This document shows, piece after piece, positions 10,476 to 20,764 of a stretch of DNA of 64,000 bases. The stretch is taken from positions 1-64,000 of the forward strand of contig NZ_FORN01000003.1 of assembly GCF_900114015.1 (NCBI RefSeq), in the 5' to 3' direction. A program made the position numbers and the translations under genes. How positions within the stretch are numbered: the stretch's first letter is position 1; every line of letters starts with the position of its first letter. The stretch is from Caulobacter sp. UNC279MFTsu5.1. GTDB taxonomy: Bacteria; Pseudomonadota; Alphaproteobacteria; Caulobacterales; Caulobacteraceae. The notes beneath the pieces are model-generated. The model saw only the letters and a program-made list of their open reading frames with translations. It ran no database searches and was not told the DNA's origin.

Positions 10476-11803
10476 TTTCCGGCGATCGCCAGGCCGTCGA
10501 CCAGCAGGGACGGGCTGTTGCTGGCCCCGCGGATCTCCAGGTCGGACCCGGGGACCACGCGGGCGTAGATGTCGATCAGGTTGCCGGCCACGGTGATCTC
10601 GGTGACCGGGCCGGTCGAGACGCCGTTCTCGAACCAGAAGCCCGAGCAGCCCACCGACCAGTCGCCGGTGTTGCCGTTCAGCGAGGGGCCGAACATCGAG
10701 GTCACCAGCAGGCCGGTCCCGGCGTCGGCCATCAGCCCGGCCAGGTCGCGCCGGCCCGGCTGCAGGGTCAGGTTATGGGTCGAGACGCCGGACGGGCCGG
10801 CCAGGCCGCGCGAGGCGTGGCCGGTGCTTTCCAGGCCCAGCTGCTTGGCCGCGCTGACGTTCATCAGCCAGGTGGTCAGCACGCCGTCGTCGATCAGGGC
10901 GCGGGCCTCACAGGCCACCCCCTCGTCGTCGAACGGGGCCGAGCCCAGGCCGCGCATCCGGAACGGGTCGTCCAGCAGGGTCACGCCCTTGGCGAACACC
11001 GCCTGGCCCAGCTTGTCCTTCAGGAACGAGGTTCCGCGGGCGATCGACGGGCCCGAGATCGCGCCGATCAGCGGGCTGAGCAGCGACATGGCCAGGCGGT
11101 TCTCGAAGATCACCGGGGCGGTGGTCGAGTCCAGCTTGCGCGGGTTCAGCTTGGCGACGGCCAGCTCGCCGGCCTTGGCGCCGATCGCGGCGGGCGCGGG
11201 CAGGTCGGCGGCGTGGCGGGTCGAGCGGCCTTCGCCGCCGCGCTCCATGCCCGCGCCCTCGCCGGCGATGGCCGAGGCCGAGACGCCGAAGCCGCTGGCC
11301 TGGTGCAGGCCGGAAAAGCCTTCGCTGGTGACCAGCCGCCAGGTCGAGGCGCTCCACGACGACGAACCGCCGTCGGAATTGGTCACGCCGGCGACGGCGC
11401 GGGCGGCGGCCTCGGCCTCGCGGGCCTGGGCTTCCAGCGCCTCGGCCGAGGGCTCGGTCGGGTCGTAGAGGTCGAGGTCGCGGAACGGGCCGCGCGCCAG
11501 GCGTTCGGCCGGGGCCAGGGCGGCGTAGGGATCCTCGGGGGCCAGGCGGGCCATGGCCACCGCCCGGTCGATCAGCTTGGCGCGGCCCTCGGCCGAGATG
11601 TCCGAGCCCGACACCGTGGCGCTGCGCCGGCCGACGAAGACGCGCAGGCCGATGTCGCGGGACTCCTCGCGCTCGACCTCCTCCAGTTCGCCCAGGCGGA
11701 CGCCGACGGAGAGAGATTGGCGCTGCGCGAACACGGCTTCGGCGGCGTCGGCGCCCGCGGTCCGCGCGGCGGCGAGCACGTCATGCAACAGGTTTTCGTC
11801 CAT
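10472..11803 (-). CDS. pmbA: PmbA, TldD/TldE-family protease subunit
   Basis: The 443-aa product matches PmbA/TldE in length and in the C-terminal G-x-T-G-D-W-S-V-G-C-S-G-F-W pattern. It lacks the HExxxH zinc motif, as expected: in this family TldD carries the metal, and TldD and PmbA act as a heterodimer that trims unstructured peptides. The TldD partner is coded at 35318-36748 in the same window, not adjacent. It heads a minus-strand operon pmbA-cysQ-like-DUF4170. Confidence 0.93.
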   Translation of the reverse strand: MDENLLHDVLAAARTAGADAAEAVFAQRQSLSVGVRLGELEEVEREESRDIGLRVFVGRRSATVSGSDISAEGRAKLIDRAVAMARLAPEDPYAALAPAERLARGPFRDLDLYDPTEPSAEALEAQAREAEAAARAVAGVTNSDGGSSSWSASTWRLVTSEGFSGLHQASGFGVSASAIAGEGAGMERGGEGRSTRHAADLPAPAAIGAKAGELAVAKLNPRKLDSTTAPVIFENRLAMSLLSPLIGAISGPSIARGTSFLKDKLGQAVFAKGVTLLDDPFRMRGLGSAPFDDEGVACEARALIDDGVLTTWLMNVSAAKQLGLESTGHASRGLAGPSGVSTHNLTLQPGRRDLAGLMADAGTGLLVTSMFGPSLNGNTGDWSVGCSGFWFENGVSTGPVTEITVAGNLIDIYARVVPGSDLEIRGASNSPSLLVDGLAIAGK

Positions 11804-11877
11804 GCGGTCTTATGGACGAGGGGGGCGGGCGGGGGCAAGGCGTGGGCTGAACGCCGAGCGACAGGATTGGATAAAAG

Positions 11878-11992
11878 GTTGTCATCCCGGAAGCCCCGCA
11901 AAGGCTGTCCAGGACCCAGGGGACTGGGCCGATGTGGTTGCGGTTCACCTGGATCCCGGACAAGCGCTGCGCGCTTTCCGGGATGACAACGG
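11878..11992. repeat. Intergenic inverted repeat, 'GTCATCCCGG' family (copy 1)
   Basis: Starts GTTGTCATCCCGG and ends CCGGGATGACAAC, a long perfect outer inverted repeat. Inside is the shared word 'CCGGACAAGCGCTGCGCGC'. It lies between pmbA and the MAPEG gene. Related elements are near 16908, 31551 and 57697. Confidence 0.75.
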
Positions 11993-12017
11993 TGGAGTTG
12001 CGCCCCGGAAAGCCGGA

Positions 12018-12419
12018 TCAGCCGATCGCGTAGAACAGCAGGGCCACCGCGCCGAAGATGTAGGCCACCCAGGTGCAGATCATGCCGACGGCGCGCGGGA
12101 TCGAGGCGCCGCCGCTGTTGGACAGGCCCACGGCGTGGATCAGCCGGCCGGCGAACAGCACCAGCCCCACCACGTGGATGGCCAGGGGCGGGGCGCCGAC
12201 CAGGGCCAGGACGATGATCGCCGCCAGGCCGACGGGGATGTACTCGCTGGCGTTGCCGAAGGCGCGGATGGCGCGGGCCAGCTCGGGAATGCCCTCGTCG
12301 CCCAGGGCCACCTTGTGCTTCTGCCGCAGGCGCACGACCAGCAGCGACAGGGTCAGCAGGAGCAGGACGTGCAGCCCCACCCACAGGGCGGCGGCGTGGC
12401 CGGAAGCGATGGTGTCCAT
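12018..12419 (-). CDS. MAPEG family integral membrane protein
   Basis: 133 aa with four hydrophobic segments (about 10-30, 58-78, 80-100, 112-132). The A-R-x-x-x-N-x-x-E-Y-I-P motif (about 50-62) matches MAPEG proteins (membrane-associated proteins in eicosanoid and glutathione metabolism). Bacterial members are often glutathione-transferase-like; the substrate is unknown. It stands alone between two repeat elements. Confidence 0.88.
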   Translation of the reverse strand: MDTIASGHAAALWVGLHVLLLLTLSLLVVRLRQKHKVALGDEGIPELARAIRAFGNASEYIPVGLAAIIVLALVGAPPLAIHVVGLVLFAGRLIHAVGLSNSGGASIPRAVGMICTWVAYIFGAVALLFYAIG

Positions 12420-12517
12420 CGGTCGTCACTCGTGAAACGGGGTCGAACTGGCCGGCATAAGGCTCAGCGTTCGACGGGGCTGGCAAGCGGGCTCGTGGGG
12501 GAGGCGACTCCCTTTTA

Positions 12518-12650
12518 TCCGCTCATCCCGGCGAACGCCGGGACCCAGATGGAATGGCTTTGAGGCTGACGCCAAATGCGCCGAGCTCTTCCAATCCATC
12601 ACACCGCTTTGGGATCTGGGTCCCGGCGTTCGCCGGGATGAGCGGTTTTC
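12518..12650. repeat. Intergenic inverted repeat, 'CATCCCGGCGAACGCCGGGA' type
   Basis: CTCATCCCGGCGAACGCCGGGACCCAGAT at the left is mirrored by ATCTGGGTCCCGGCGTTCGCCGGGATGAGC at the right, a near-perfect inverted repeat of about 30 bp per arm around a 70-bp centre. It lies between the M14 peptidase 3' end and the MAPEG promoter side. It is probably a mobile or REP-like intergenic element. Confidence 0.8.
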
Positions 12651-14509
12651 TAAAGCTCCCGACCCACCGGATAGAGCTTATAGTGGTCGTCGTAATAGGG
12701 CGTACGCGCATAGAACCAGCCCAGCCGGGCGTCGGGATCGGCGGCGAACTTCGGGTCGGCGGCCAGCTTGGCCTCGAACTCGGCCTTCAGCTTCGGATCG
12801 GCGGCCAGCATCTTCTCGGCCAGGGGGGCGATGGCGTAGCCCTCGATATATTCCACGCGCTGCAGCACCTCGGGGAACATCCCCCAGGCGAAGAAGCTCT
12901 CGTCGCTTTCCGGCTCCAGCAGCAGGACGGCCAGCTCGCCCAGCGGCTGGTCGGTCGGGATCCGCACCGAGCCGATGGGCCAGGTGACGCTGCGAGTCTC
13001 GTGGGTCACCGGGCCGGCGACGATCTCGACATGGCCCTCGTTGGCGCGGGTCGCGAGCTTGGGGGCGGTGAAGCGGATCATGTCGACCGACACCGTTTTC
13101 GGCGTCGTCAGGGTTTCCATCCGGACGCCGTGGATCCGCAGGCGTTCGATCACGTCGGGCTTGGCCGAGGAGATCCAATAGGCCTTGGGCGGGGTCAGCC
13201 GCAGCGACGGCTCGGCGGCGTAGAGCGGCAGCGACCAGGGCTTGGGGGCGGGCTTGCCCAGCCAGCGCACCTCCTTGCGGCCCGAGGCGGGGGAGTCGTA
13301 GGTCTCGTACTGCACGCCCAGGAAGCTGACGGTGCGCAGCGGCTTGTCGCCTCCCTTGCCGAAGCCGGCGCCGAAATTGGCCTCGACCACGGCCGGGCGC
13401 TTGGCGCGGTCGGCCGCCTCGGCGGCGCGCAGGGCCGCGCCGTCCTTGGCCAGGATCTTCAGGCTCTCCTCCAGCAGGACATAGGTCCCCAGCACCCGCT
13501 GACGGTAGGGCTTCAGCGAATGGTTCTCGACCAGCACCGTGGCCAGCCCCACCGCGTCGCCATAGCCGTTGGAGTAGCGCAGGGACGCCGGCGACGAGCC
13601 CAGGCCCCTCTTCGGGTCGCGGTCGTCCAGGGCGAAGACCAGCTGGCCGGGCACGTGCCCCGCCGCCTTCAGCCCCGCCTGGGTGGCCGGCAGGTAGGCG
13701 GCGTCGAGCCAGGCGCTGGTGGCCTTGGAGCGCGCGAAGTCGCCCAGATAGCCGGCCCAGCCATAGGTGATGTCATACTGGTAGTCCTCGCCGTCGGTGA
13801 CGTGGATGTCCATGTAGAGGTCGGGCTTGACCTGGTTGATCAGGGCGATCATCGCCCGCATCTCCGGCGCGTCCAGCTTGCCGTAGTCGCGGTTCAGATT
13901 GAGGTTCTGGGCGGTGTGCCGCCAGCCCTGGACCGCCGGGCCGCGCTGGTTGGGCCGGCTGTAGGGGCTGGCGCGCTCGTGGCCGTCGACGCTGAAGATC
14001 GGCACGAAGACCAGGTTGACCTTGTCGAGCGGGTTGTCCTTGCCGTGGAAGGCCCCCCTTTCGAAAGCAATGTCGCGCAGCAACATCATGCCGGCGTCCT
14101 TGCCGTCGATCTCGCCCGGATGGATGCCGGCCTGGGCCAGCAGCACGGGCTTCTTGGGATCGAACTTGGTCCCGTCCTTGGAGACGTACAGCACCAACAG
14201 GTCGCGGCCTTCCGGCGACTTGCCGAACACCTCCATGCGGATCAGCGGCGAGGCCGCGTCCAGCTTTTCCAGCCAGGCGCGGGTTTCTTCGTAGTTCGGC
14301 GAGGCGGTCAGGCCGGTTCGCTCGGACGGCGTGATCCAGGGATCGGACGGCTTGGCGACCAGCGTCTCGCTGGCCCCATGCCAGGCCAGGGCGGGCGGAA
14401 GGATTTCCGTGTCCCAGGGAGCTTTCCCGGAAGGAGCTTGGGGAGTCTGCGCCATGGTCATGCTCGCCGTCATCGCGACGGCCAGGGCCGCCAGACAGGT
14501 CTTCAACAT
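12650..14509 (-). CDS. Secreted M14-family zinc carboxypeptidase
   Basis: 619 aa with a Sec signal peptide (residues 1-20, cleavage after ...TMA). The M14 zinc ligands H130 and E133 are in A-G-I-H-P-G-E. The substrate Arg region is L-N-L-N-R-D-Y, the third ligand is in M-D-I-H-V-T-D, and the catalytic Glu is in V-E-N-H-S-L-K-P-Y. About 270 C-terminal residues beyond the catalytic domain are probably a beta-sandwich of unknown role. It probably acts in the periplasm or outside the cell on peptides. Confidence 0.88.
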   Translation of the reverse strand: MLKTCLAALAVAMTASMTMAQTPQAPSGKAPWDTEILPPALAWHGASETLVAKPSDPWITPSERTGLTASPNYEETRAWLEKLDAASPLIRMEVFGKSPEGRDLLVLYVSKDGTKFDPKKPVLLAQAGIHPGEIDGKDAGMMLLRDIAFERGAFHGKDNPLDKVNLVFVPIFSVDGHERASPYSRPNQRGPAVQGWRHTAQNLNLNRDYGKLDAPEMRAMIALINQVKPDLYMDIHVTDGEDYQYDITYGWAGYLGDFARSKATSAWLDAAYLPATQAGLKAAGHVPGQLVFALDDRDPKRGLGSSPASLRYSNGYGDAVGLATVLVENHSLKPYRQRVLGTYVLLEESLKILAKDGAALRAAEAADRAKRPAVVEANFGAGFGKGGDKPLRTVSFLGVQYETYDSPASGRKEVRWLGKPAPKPWSLPLYAAEPSLRLTPPKAYWISSAKPDVIERLRIHGVRMETLTTPKTVSVDMIRFTAPKLATRANEGHVEIVAGPVTHETRSVTWPIGSVRIPTDQPLGELAVLLLEPESDESFFAWGMFPEVLQRVEYIEGYAIAPLAEKMLAADPKLKAEFEAKLAADPKFAADPDARLGWFYARTPYYDDHYKLYPVGREL

Positions 14510-14527
14510 CTCAAGCGCTCTCCGGCT

Positions 14528-14643
14528 CCGGCGGCCCCCTCAATCGCTCCGCGACAGCTCCCCCAGAGGGGGAGCATCGGGGGCGCTTAGATCCTCCCCC
14601 CCCTGGGGGAGGTGGCCCGGAGGGCCGGAGGGGGCCTCGCGGC
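14528..14643. repeat. Intergenic inverted repeat, 'CCTCCCCC' family (copy 3)
   Basis: Contains 'CGCTCCGCGACAGCTCCCCCAGAGGGGGAGCATC' followed by 'AGATCCTCCCCCCCTGGGGGAGGTGGCCCGGAGGGCCGGAGGGGG', the same modules as the copies at 1-112 and 9338-9433. It sits between folE and the peptidase gene. Confidence 0.75.
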
Positions 14644-14651
14644 GAGGCGTA

Positions 14652-15293
14652 CTATTTCCGCGTCACCAGGTCCATGAAGCGCTGCTGCAGGACCTTGTCG
14701 GTCCTGAACACGCCGCGGAACTGGGTGGTGATGGTCGAGACGTCGTGGTGGCGCACGCCGCGCGTGCTCATGCATTGGTGCTCGGCGTCGATCAGCACGG
14801 CCACGCCGGCGGCGCTGAGGTGGTCCTCGATGGCGTCGGCGATCTGCATGGTCATGGTCTCCTGGGTCTGGAGACGCTTGGCGAAGATCTCGACCAGCCG
14901 CGCCAGCTTGGACAGGCCCACGACCTTGCCGGTCGGCATGTAGGCCACCCAGGCCTTGCCCAGGAACGGCGCCATGTGGTGTTCGCAGTGGCTCTGCACG
15001 TCGATGCCGCGCAGCATGACCATGTCGTCATAGCCCTGCACGTCCTCGAAGGTGCGGCTCAGCGCCTCGACGGGGTCGCCGCGATAGCCGGCGAACCACT
15101 CGCCATAGGCGTCGACCACGCGCTGGGGCGTGTCGAGCAGGCCTTCGCGATCGGGATTGTCGCCGGCCCAGGCCAGCAGGGTCCGGACGGCGGCCATGGC
15201 CTCGTCTCGGGTAGGGCGCTGGGCGGGTTCAAGATCAAGACCGGTTTCGGAATCGAGGCCGATCAGGGTTCGCTCGCGGGTCAGTGCGTCCAT
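14652..15293 (-). CDS. folE: GTP cyclohydrolase I FolE
   Basis: Converts GTP to 7,8-dihydroneopterin triphosphate, the first step of folate synthesis. The 213-aa product has the zinc/catalytic motif S-H-C-E-H-H-M-A-P-F, the second zinc Cys region E-H-Q-C-M-S-T-R-G, and the usual S-K-L-A-R block. I chose ATG at 15291-15293; a GTG at 15314 would add seven residues but has no visible ribosome site. It is divergent from cysS. Confidence 0.94.
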   Translation of the reverse strand: MDALTRERTLIGLDSETGLDLEPAQRPTRDEAMAAVRTLLAWAGDNPDREGLLDTPQRVVDAYGEWFAGYRGDPVEALSRTFEDVQGYDDMVMLRGIDVQSHCEHHMAPFLGKAWVAYMPTGKVVGLSKLARLVEIFAKRLQTQETMTMQIADAIEDHLSAAGVAVLIDAEHQCMSTRGVRHHDVSTITTQFRGVFRTDKVLQQRFMDLVTRK

Positions 15294-15484
15294 GTGCGGG
15301 AAGGGTCTTTCCACGGGCTGAGTTGCGCCAGGACGCCTTTCGCCCTGGAATTACGCGTGCCACCCGTCGCGCGCCCCCAGGCCGATCAATGACCAAACAC
15401 CATGGCCGTGCGCGCGTGCTCTCGTTATATGGGGCCAATCCGTATCCCCGCAACACTCCCGCGACGTCAGGCCGCTCTCTCCTC
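15294..15484. promoter_or_regulatory. Divergent intergenic region folE / cysS
   Basis: 190 bp that must carry both promoters. An open frame continues upstream of cysS through here but has no homology-like features. No clear hairpin or repeat is seen. Confidence 0.4.
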
Positions 15485-16876
<1,392 letters not shown>

Positions 16877-16907
16877 GAGGCTTGCTCCAATCGGAGCGTC
16901 CTTGCTG

Positions 16908-16952
16908 TTGTCATCCCGGAAAGCGCGCAGCGCCTGTCCGGGACGACAATGG
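16908..16952. repeat. Short 'GTCATCCCGG' family inverted repeat (copy 2)
   Basis: TTGTCATCCCGGAAAGCGCGCAGCGCCTGTCCGGGACGACAA, a compact version of the element at 11878. A strong hairpin 3' of cysS, possibly its terminator, though no T-run follows. Confidence 0.7.
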
Positions 16953-17018
16953 ATTTGAAGCCGCGATATCCGAACGTGGAATGGGCTGCGAAGGCCTAGA
17001 CGAGGGAACCGAGGAGTC

Positions 17019-17534
17019 ATGATGCGCGCCTACTTCCAGATGTTCGCCGGCTACAACGCCTGGGCCAACCACCGCATCCACGCGGCCTGCGCGCTGCTGG
17101 ACGAGGCGGACTACAAGGCCGAGCGCGGGGCGTTCTTCGGGTCGATCCACGGCGCGCTGAACCATCTGATCGTCACCGACCGCATGTGGCTGGCGCGGCT
17201 GCGCGGCGAGACCCTGCCGCCGCACGCCCTGGACGCGGTGATCTTCCACGACCTGGCGACCCTGCGCGAGGCGCGGGTCCACGAGGACGCGGCCCTTTCG
17301 GACTACGTGGCGGGCCTGACCGACGAGCAACTGGCCGGCGTGTTCCGCTGGACGCGGATGGCTGACGGCGCGACGGTGACCCAGCCGCTGTGGGCGACGC
17401 TGGCCCACGTCTTCAACCACCAGACCCACCATCGCGGCCAGGTCCACGACCTGCTCAGCCAGGCCGGCGTCGATCCGCCGTCCCTGGACCTGCCGGTCTT
17501 CCAGAAGGCCAGCGGTTTGGGTTTCATCGCCTGA
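17019..17534 (+). CDS. DinB family protein
   Basis: A 171-aa four-helix-bundle protein with the DinB metal-binding His pattern: H50 region (N-H-L-I-V-T-D) and F-N-H-Q-T-H-H-R-G-Q near the C-terminus. Members include metal-dependent thiol S-transferases; the actual reaction is unknown here. GAGGAG (17011-17016) precedes the ATG. Its stop is 19 bp from the next gene, so the two are probably co-transcribed. Confidence 0.88.
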   Translation: MMRAYFQMFAGYNAWANHRIHAACALLDEADYKAERGAFFGSIHGALNHLIVTDRMWLARLRGETLPPHALDAVIFHDLATLREARVHEDAALSDYVAGLTDEQLAGVFRWTRMADGATVTQPLWATLAHVFNHQTHHRGQVHDLLSQAGVDPPSLDLPVFQKASGLGFIA

Positions 17535-17553
17535 CAATGCTAGACGGACAACC

Positions 17554-18015
17554 ATGCAACGCGCCGTAGAATTCCGCACCGGGGTGCTGGCCCCCGCCGA
17601 GATCGTCTGGGAAGTGATCGCCGACTTCGCGTCCTGGAAGGACTGGAACCCGGTCCATCCGCGCATGGAGGGCGAGATGCGCATCGGCACTCCCCTGCGT
17701 TTCGACCTGGTGGTCGGCGACGCTCCGGCAAGGCCCGTCGAGGCGGTGGTCCAGGACTGGGTGCCCTACGAGCAGCTCCACTGGCGCACCAAGCGCCTGA
17801 ACGGCTTCGTGACCGCGATCCGCTACCTGGAGATCGAGAAGATGAGCGACATCGGCTCGACCTTCTCGAACGGCGAGCTGTTCATGGGGCCGCTGGTCCG
17901 CTTCGTCAGCCGCGACGAGCGGCGGCGCCTGAGGGCCGCCTTCACCCGCATGGGCGAGGCGGTGAAGGCCCGGGCCGAGATCCTCTGGTCCGAGCGCCAG
18001 AACACCCCCACATAA
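17554..18015 (+). CDS. SRPBCC (START/polyketide-cyclase fold) family protein
   Basis: 153 aa with the N-terminal V-E-F-R-T-G-V-L-A-P-A-E-I-V-W-E-V-I-A-D-F-x-x-W-x-x-W-N-P signature of hydrophobic-ligand-binding SRPBCC proteins. Ligand unknown. It lies between the DinB-like gene and the IscU-like gene, only 5 bp before the latter, in an apparent operon. Confidence 0.82.
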   Translation: MQRAVEFRTGVLAPAEIVWEVIADFASWKDWNPVHPRMEGEMRIGTPLRFDLVVGDAPARPVEAVVQDWVPYEQLHWRTKRLNGFVTAIRYLEIEKMSDIGSTFSNGELFMGPLVRFVSRDERRRLRAAFTRMGEAVKARAEILWSERQNTPT

Positions 18016-18020
18016 GCGGC

Positions 18021-18482
18021 ATGATCGACGACCTCTATTCGGCCCGCATCCTCAGCCTGGTGGCCAACATGCCCCGGGCCGGGCGGCTGGCCGCCCCGGA
18101 CGCCAGCGCCGAGAAGACCGCCAAGCTGTGCGGCAGCCGGATCGTGGTCGACGTGACGGTGCGGGACGGCAAGGTCGCCGACTTCGCCCAGGATGTGGCC
18201 GCCTGCGCCCTGGGCCAGGCCTCGGCCGCCATCCTCGGCGCGCAGGTCGTGGGGGCTGATCTCGCGGAGATAGAGTTGGCCCGCGACGCCTTGCGGGCTA
18301 TGCTGAAGTCAGGCGGCCCGCCTCCCCAGGGCCGATTTTCGGAGCTCGCCGTGCTGGAGCCGGTCAAGGACTATCCCGCCCGTCACGCCTCGACGCTTTT
18401 GGCGTTCGAAGCCACGGCCGAGGCTGTCCGTACGGCCACAGGCGCGGCCCAAACCCGAACTAGCCGCGCTGGCGCCGCTTGA
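18021..18482 (+). CDS. IscU/NifU-N-like iron-sulfur scaffold-type protein
   Basis: A 153-aa protein of the NifU_N fold. C37 sits in K-L-C-G-S and C62 in A-A-C-A-L-G-Q-A-S, matching the first two ligand cysteines of IscU. The position of the third Cys reads Y-P-A-R-H-A-S, so that ligand is replaced by Arg/His. It may be an assembly accessory rather than a standard scaffold. It is 5 bp after the SRPBCC gene and 54 bp before yidD; no isc or suf genes are nearby. Confidence 0.75.
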   Translation: MIDDLYSARILSLVANMPRAGRLAAPDASAEKTAKLCGSRIVVDVTVRDGKVADFAQDVAACALGQASAAILGAQVVGADLAEIELARDALRAMLKSGGPPPQGRFSELAVLEPVKDYPARHASTLLAFEATAEAVRTATGAAQTRTSRAGAA

Positions 18483-18536
18483 TCGCGACTTTTCGCTAGT
18501 CGATAAGGTCCCGACTCCGTTCGCGAAAGCGCCGGC

Positions 18537-18791
18537 ATGACACTCTACGAACGCACCGTCGACCTGGGCCTGCGGGCCTACAAGACGACGCTCTCGCCCT
18601 TCATCGGGCGCCAGTGCCGCTATCTGCCGACCTGCTCGGAATACGCGGCCCAGGCGCTCAAGGATCATGGACCCCTGAAGGGGTCCTGGCTCGCGGTGGG
18701 ACGGATCTGCCGATGCAATCCGTTCGGCGGCTCGGGATACGACCCGCCGCCTCCGCCCCGCGCGCCGCGCAAGTGGAACTGTGAAGAATGA
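18537..18791 (+). CDS. yidD: Membrane protein insertion efficiency factor YidD
   Basis: 84 aa with the full YidD signature: C-R-Y-x-P-T-C-S-E-Y-A, then H-G-P-x-x-G, and [17 protein letters not shown]. An amphipathic N-terminal helix fits peripheral inner-membrane location. YidD helps YidC-dependent insertion. Its stop overlaps thrS (ATGA at 18788-18791). Confidence 0.95.
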   Translation: MTLYERTVDLGLRAYKTTLSPFIGRQCRYLPTCSEYAAQALKDHGPLKGSWLAVGRICRCNPFGGSGYDPPPPPRAPRKWNCEE

Positions 18792-20764
18792 TCGACCTGA
18801 TTTTTCCCGACGGCTCGGCCCGCCAGTACGCTGACGGTTCGACGGGCCGCGACGTGGCCGCCTCGATCTCCAAGTCGCTGGAGAAGAAGGCTCTGCTGAT
18901 CAAGCTGGACGGCCAGCTGCTGGACCTGGATCGTCCGTTGACGCCCGACCTGCTGGGCGGCGGCAACCGGTTCGAGATCATCACCCGCGAGGCCCCCGAG
19001 GCGCTCGACACCATCCGCCACGACACGGCCCACGTGCTGGCCGAGGCGGTGCAGGAGCTGTTCCCCGGCACCCAGGTGACGATCGGCCCGAACGTCGAGG
19101 ACGGCTTCTACTACGATTTCGCCCGCGACGAGCCGTTCAGCCTGGACGACCTGGCCGTGATCGAGAAGCGCATGCGCGAGATCGTCGACCGCGACGAGAA
19201 GATCACGCGCGAGGAAGTCGACCGCGAGGCCGCCATCGCCGACTTCGAGGCCATGGGCGAGGCCTACAAGGCCCAGATCATCCGCGACCTGCCGGCCAGC
19301 GACACGATCACGGTCTATCACCAGGGCAAGTGGAAGGACCTGTGCCGCGGTCCCCACCTGCCGTCGACCAGGCATGTCGGCAAGGCCTTCAAGCTGACCA
19401 AGCTGGCCGGCGCCTACTGGCGCGGCGACCAGAACAACGCCCAGCTGCAGCGGATCTACGGCACGGCCTGGGCCTCGGAAGCCGACCTGGAGGCGCATCT
19501 CAAGCGCATCGAGGAGGCCGAGAAGCGCGACCACCGCAAGCTGGGCAAGACGATGGACCTCTTCCACATCCAGGAAGAGGGCAAGGGCATGGTGTTCTGG
19601 CACCCCAAGGGCTGGACGCTGTACCTGGCGCTGGAGGCCTATATGCGCCGCCGGTTGGACGCGGCCGGCTATCGCGAGGTCAAGACGCCCCAGATTCTCG
19701 ACAAGAGCCTGTGGGAGCGCTCGGGCCACGCTGAGAAGTTCGGCCACGCCATGTTCATGTGCGAGAGCGCCGAGGGCGAGATCCTGGCGGTCAAGCCGAT
19801 GAACTGCCCCGGCCACATCCAGATCTTCAACGTCGGCCAGAAGAGCTATCGCGAGCTGCCGCTGCGCATGGCCGAGTTCGGGGCCTGCCACCGCTACGAG
19901 CCGTCGGGCGCCATGCACGGCATCATGCGGGTGCGCGCCTTCACCCAGGACGACGCCCACATCTTCTGCCGCGAAGAGCAGGTCACCGAGGAGAGCGCGC
20001 GCTTCATCGAGCTGTTGCGCAGCGTCTATGACGACCTGGGCATGCAGTTGGCCGACACCAAGTTCTCGACGCGGCCGGAGCTGCGGGCGGGCGACGACAC
20101 GGTGTGGGACAAGGCCGAGGCCGCCCTGTCGGCGGCGGCCGAGGCGGCGGGCGAGACCCTGGTGCTGCAGGAGGGCGAAGGCGCCTTCTACGGCCCGAAG
20201 CTGGAATTCTCGCTGAAGGACGCCATCGGCCGGGTCTGGCAGTGCGGCACGCTGCAGCTGGATTTCGTGCTGCCCGAGCGCCTGGACGCCGAATACGTGG
20301 CCGAGGACGGCTCCAAGAAGCGGCCGGTCATGCTGCACCGGGCGATCCTGGGCTCGTTCGAGCGGTTCATCGGCATTCTGCTGGAAAACTATGCCGGCCA
20401 TCTGCCGCTGTGGCTGGCGCCGGTGCAGGTCGTGGTGGCGACGATTACGTCCGACGCCGACGATTACGCACAACGTGTGGCTGATCGGTTGACTTCCCTT
20501 GGCGTTCGCGCAGAGGTCGATTTCAGGAACGAGAAGATCAACTACAAGATTCGCGAGCACAGCCTCGCGAAGGTGCCGGTGATTGCGGTGGTCGGGCGTA
20601 AGGAAGCCGAGAACGGAGAGGTCGCCCTGCGCCGCCTGGGCGGCGAGGGGCAGAAGGTGTTGTCGCTGGACGAGGCCGTGCGCGCCTTGATCGAGGAAGC
20701 GACCCCGCCGGACCTGGCCCGTGATCGCGCCGCGGCGCGGCCCGAGGTGTTGGCGCAGGCCTGA
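18788..20764 (+). CDS. thrS: Threonyl-tRNA synthetase
   Basis: Class II synthetase of 658 aa. The N-terminal TGS domain is about residues 1-60, and the editing domain (with H-D-x-A-H-V-L) about 65-225. The catalytic core holds M-N-C-P-G-H, the zinc ligand Cys and motif 2 around F-G-A-C-H-R-Y-E. The anticodon-binding domain fills about 540-640. It is translationally coupled at both ends: ATGA with yidD and a TGATG 1-bp overlap with the GT2 gene. Confidence 0.97.
   Translation: MIDLIFPDGSARQYADGSTGRDVAASISKSLEKKALLIKLDGQLLDLDRPLTPDLLGGGNRFEIITREAPEALDTIRHDTAHVLAEAVQELFPGTQVTIGPNVEDGFYYDFARDEPFSLDDLAVIEKRMREIVDRDEKITREEVDREAAIADFEAMGEAYKAQIIRDLPASDTITVYHQGKWKDLCRGPHLPSTRHVGKAFKLTKLAGAYWRGDQNNAQLQRIYGTAWASEADLEAHLKRIEEAEKRDHRKLGKTMDLFHIQEEGKGMVFWHPKGWTLYLALEAYMRRRLDAAGYREVKTPQILDKSLWERSGHAEKFGHAMFMCESAEGEILAVKPMNCPGHIQIFNVGQKSYRELPLRMAEFGACHRYEPSGAMHGIMRVRAFTQDDAHIFCREEQVTEESARFIELLRSVYDDLGMQLADTKFSTRPELRAGDDTVWDKAEAALSAAAEAAGETLVLQEGEGAFYGPKLEFSLKDAIGRVWQCGTLQLDFVLPERLDAEYVAEDGSKKRPVMLHRAILGSFERFIGILLENYAGHLPLWLAPVQVVVATITSDADDYAQRVADRLTSLGVRAEVDFRNEKINYKIREHSLAKVPVIAVVGRKEAENGEVALRRLGGEGQKVLSLDEAVRALIEEATPPDLARDRAAARPEVLAQA

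Noticed and set aside
12554..14590. 678-codon plus-strand frame opposite the M14 peptidase
   Set aside because: The minus-strand gene has signal peptide and catalytic motifs; the plus frame has none.
18665..20560. 631-codon minus-strand frame opposite thrS
   Set aside because: Antisense shadow of a fully conserved synthetase gene.
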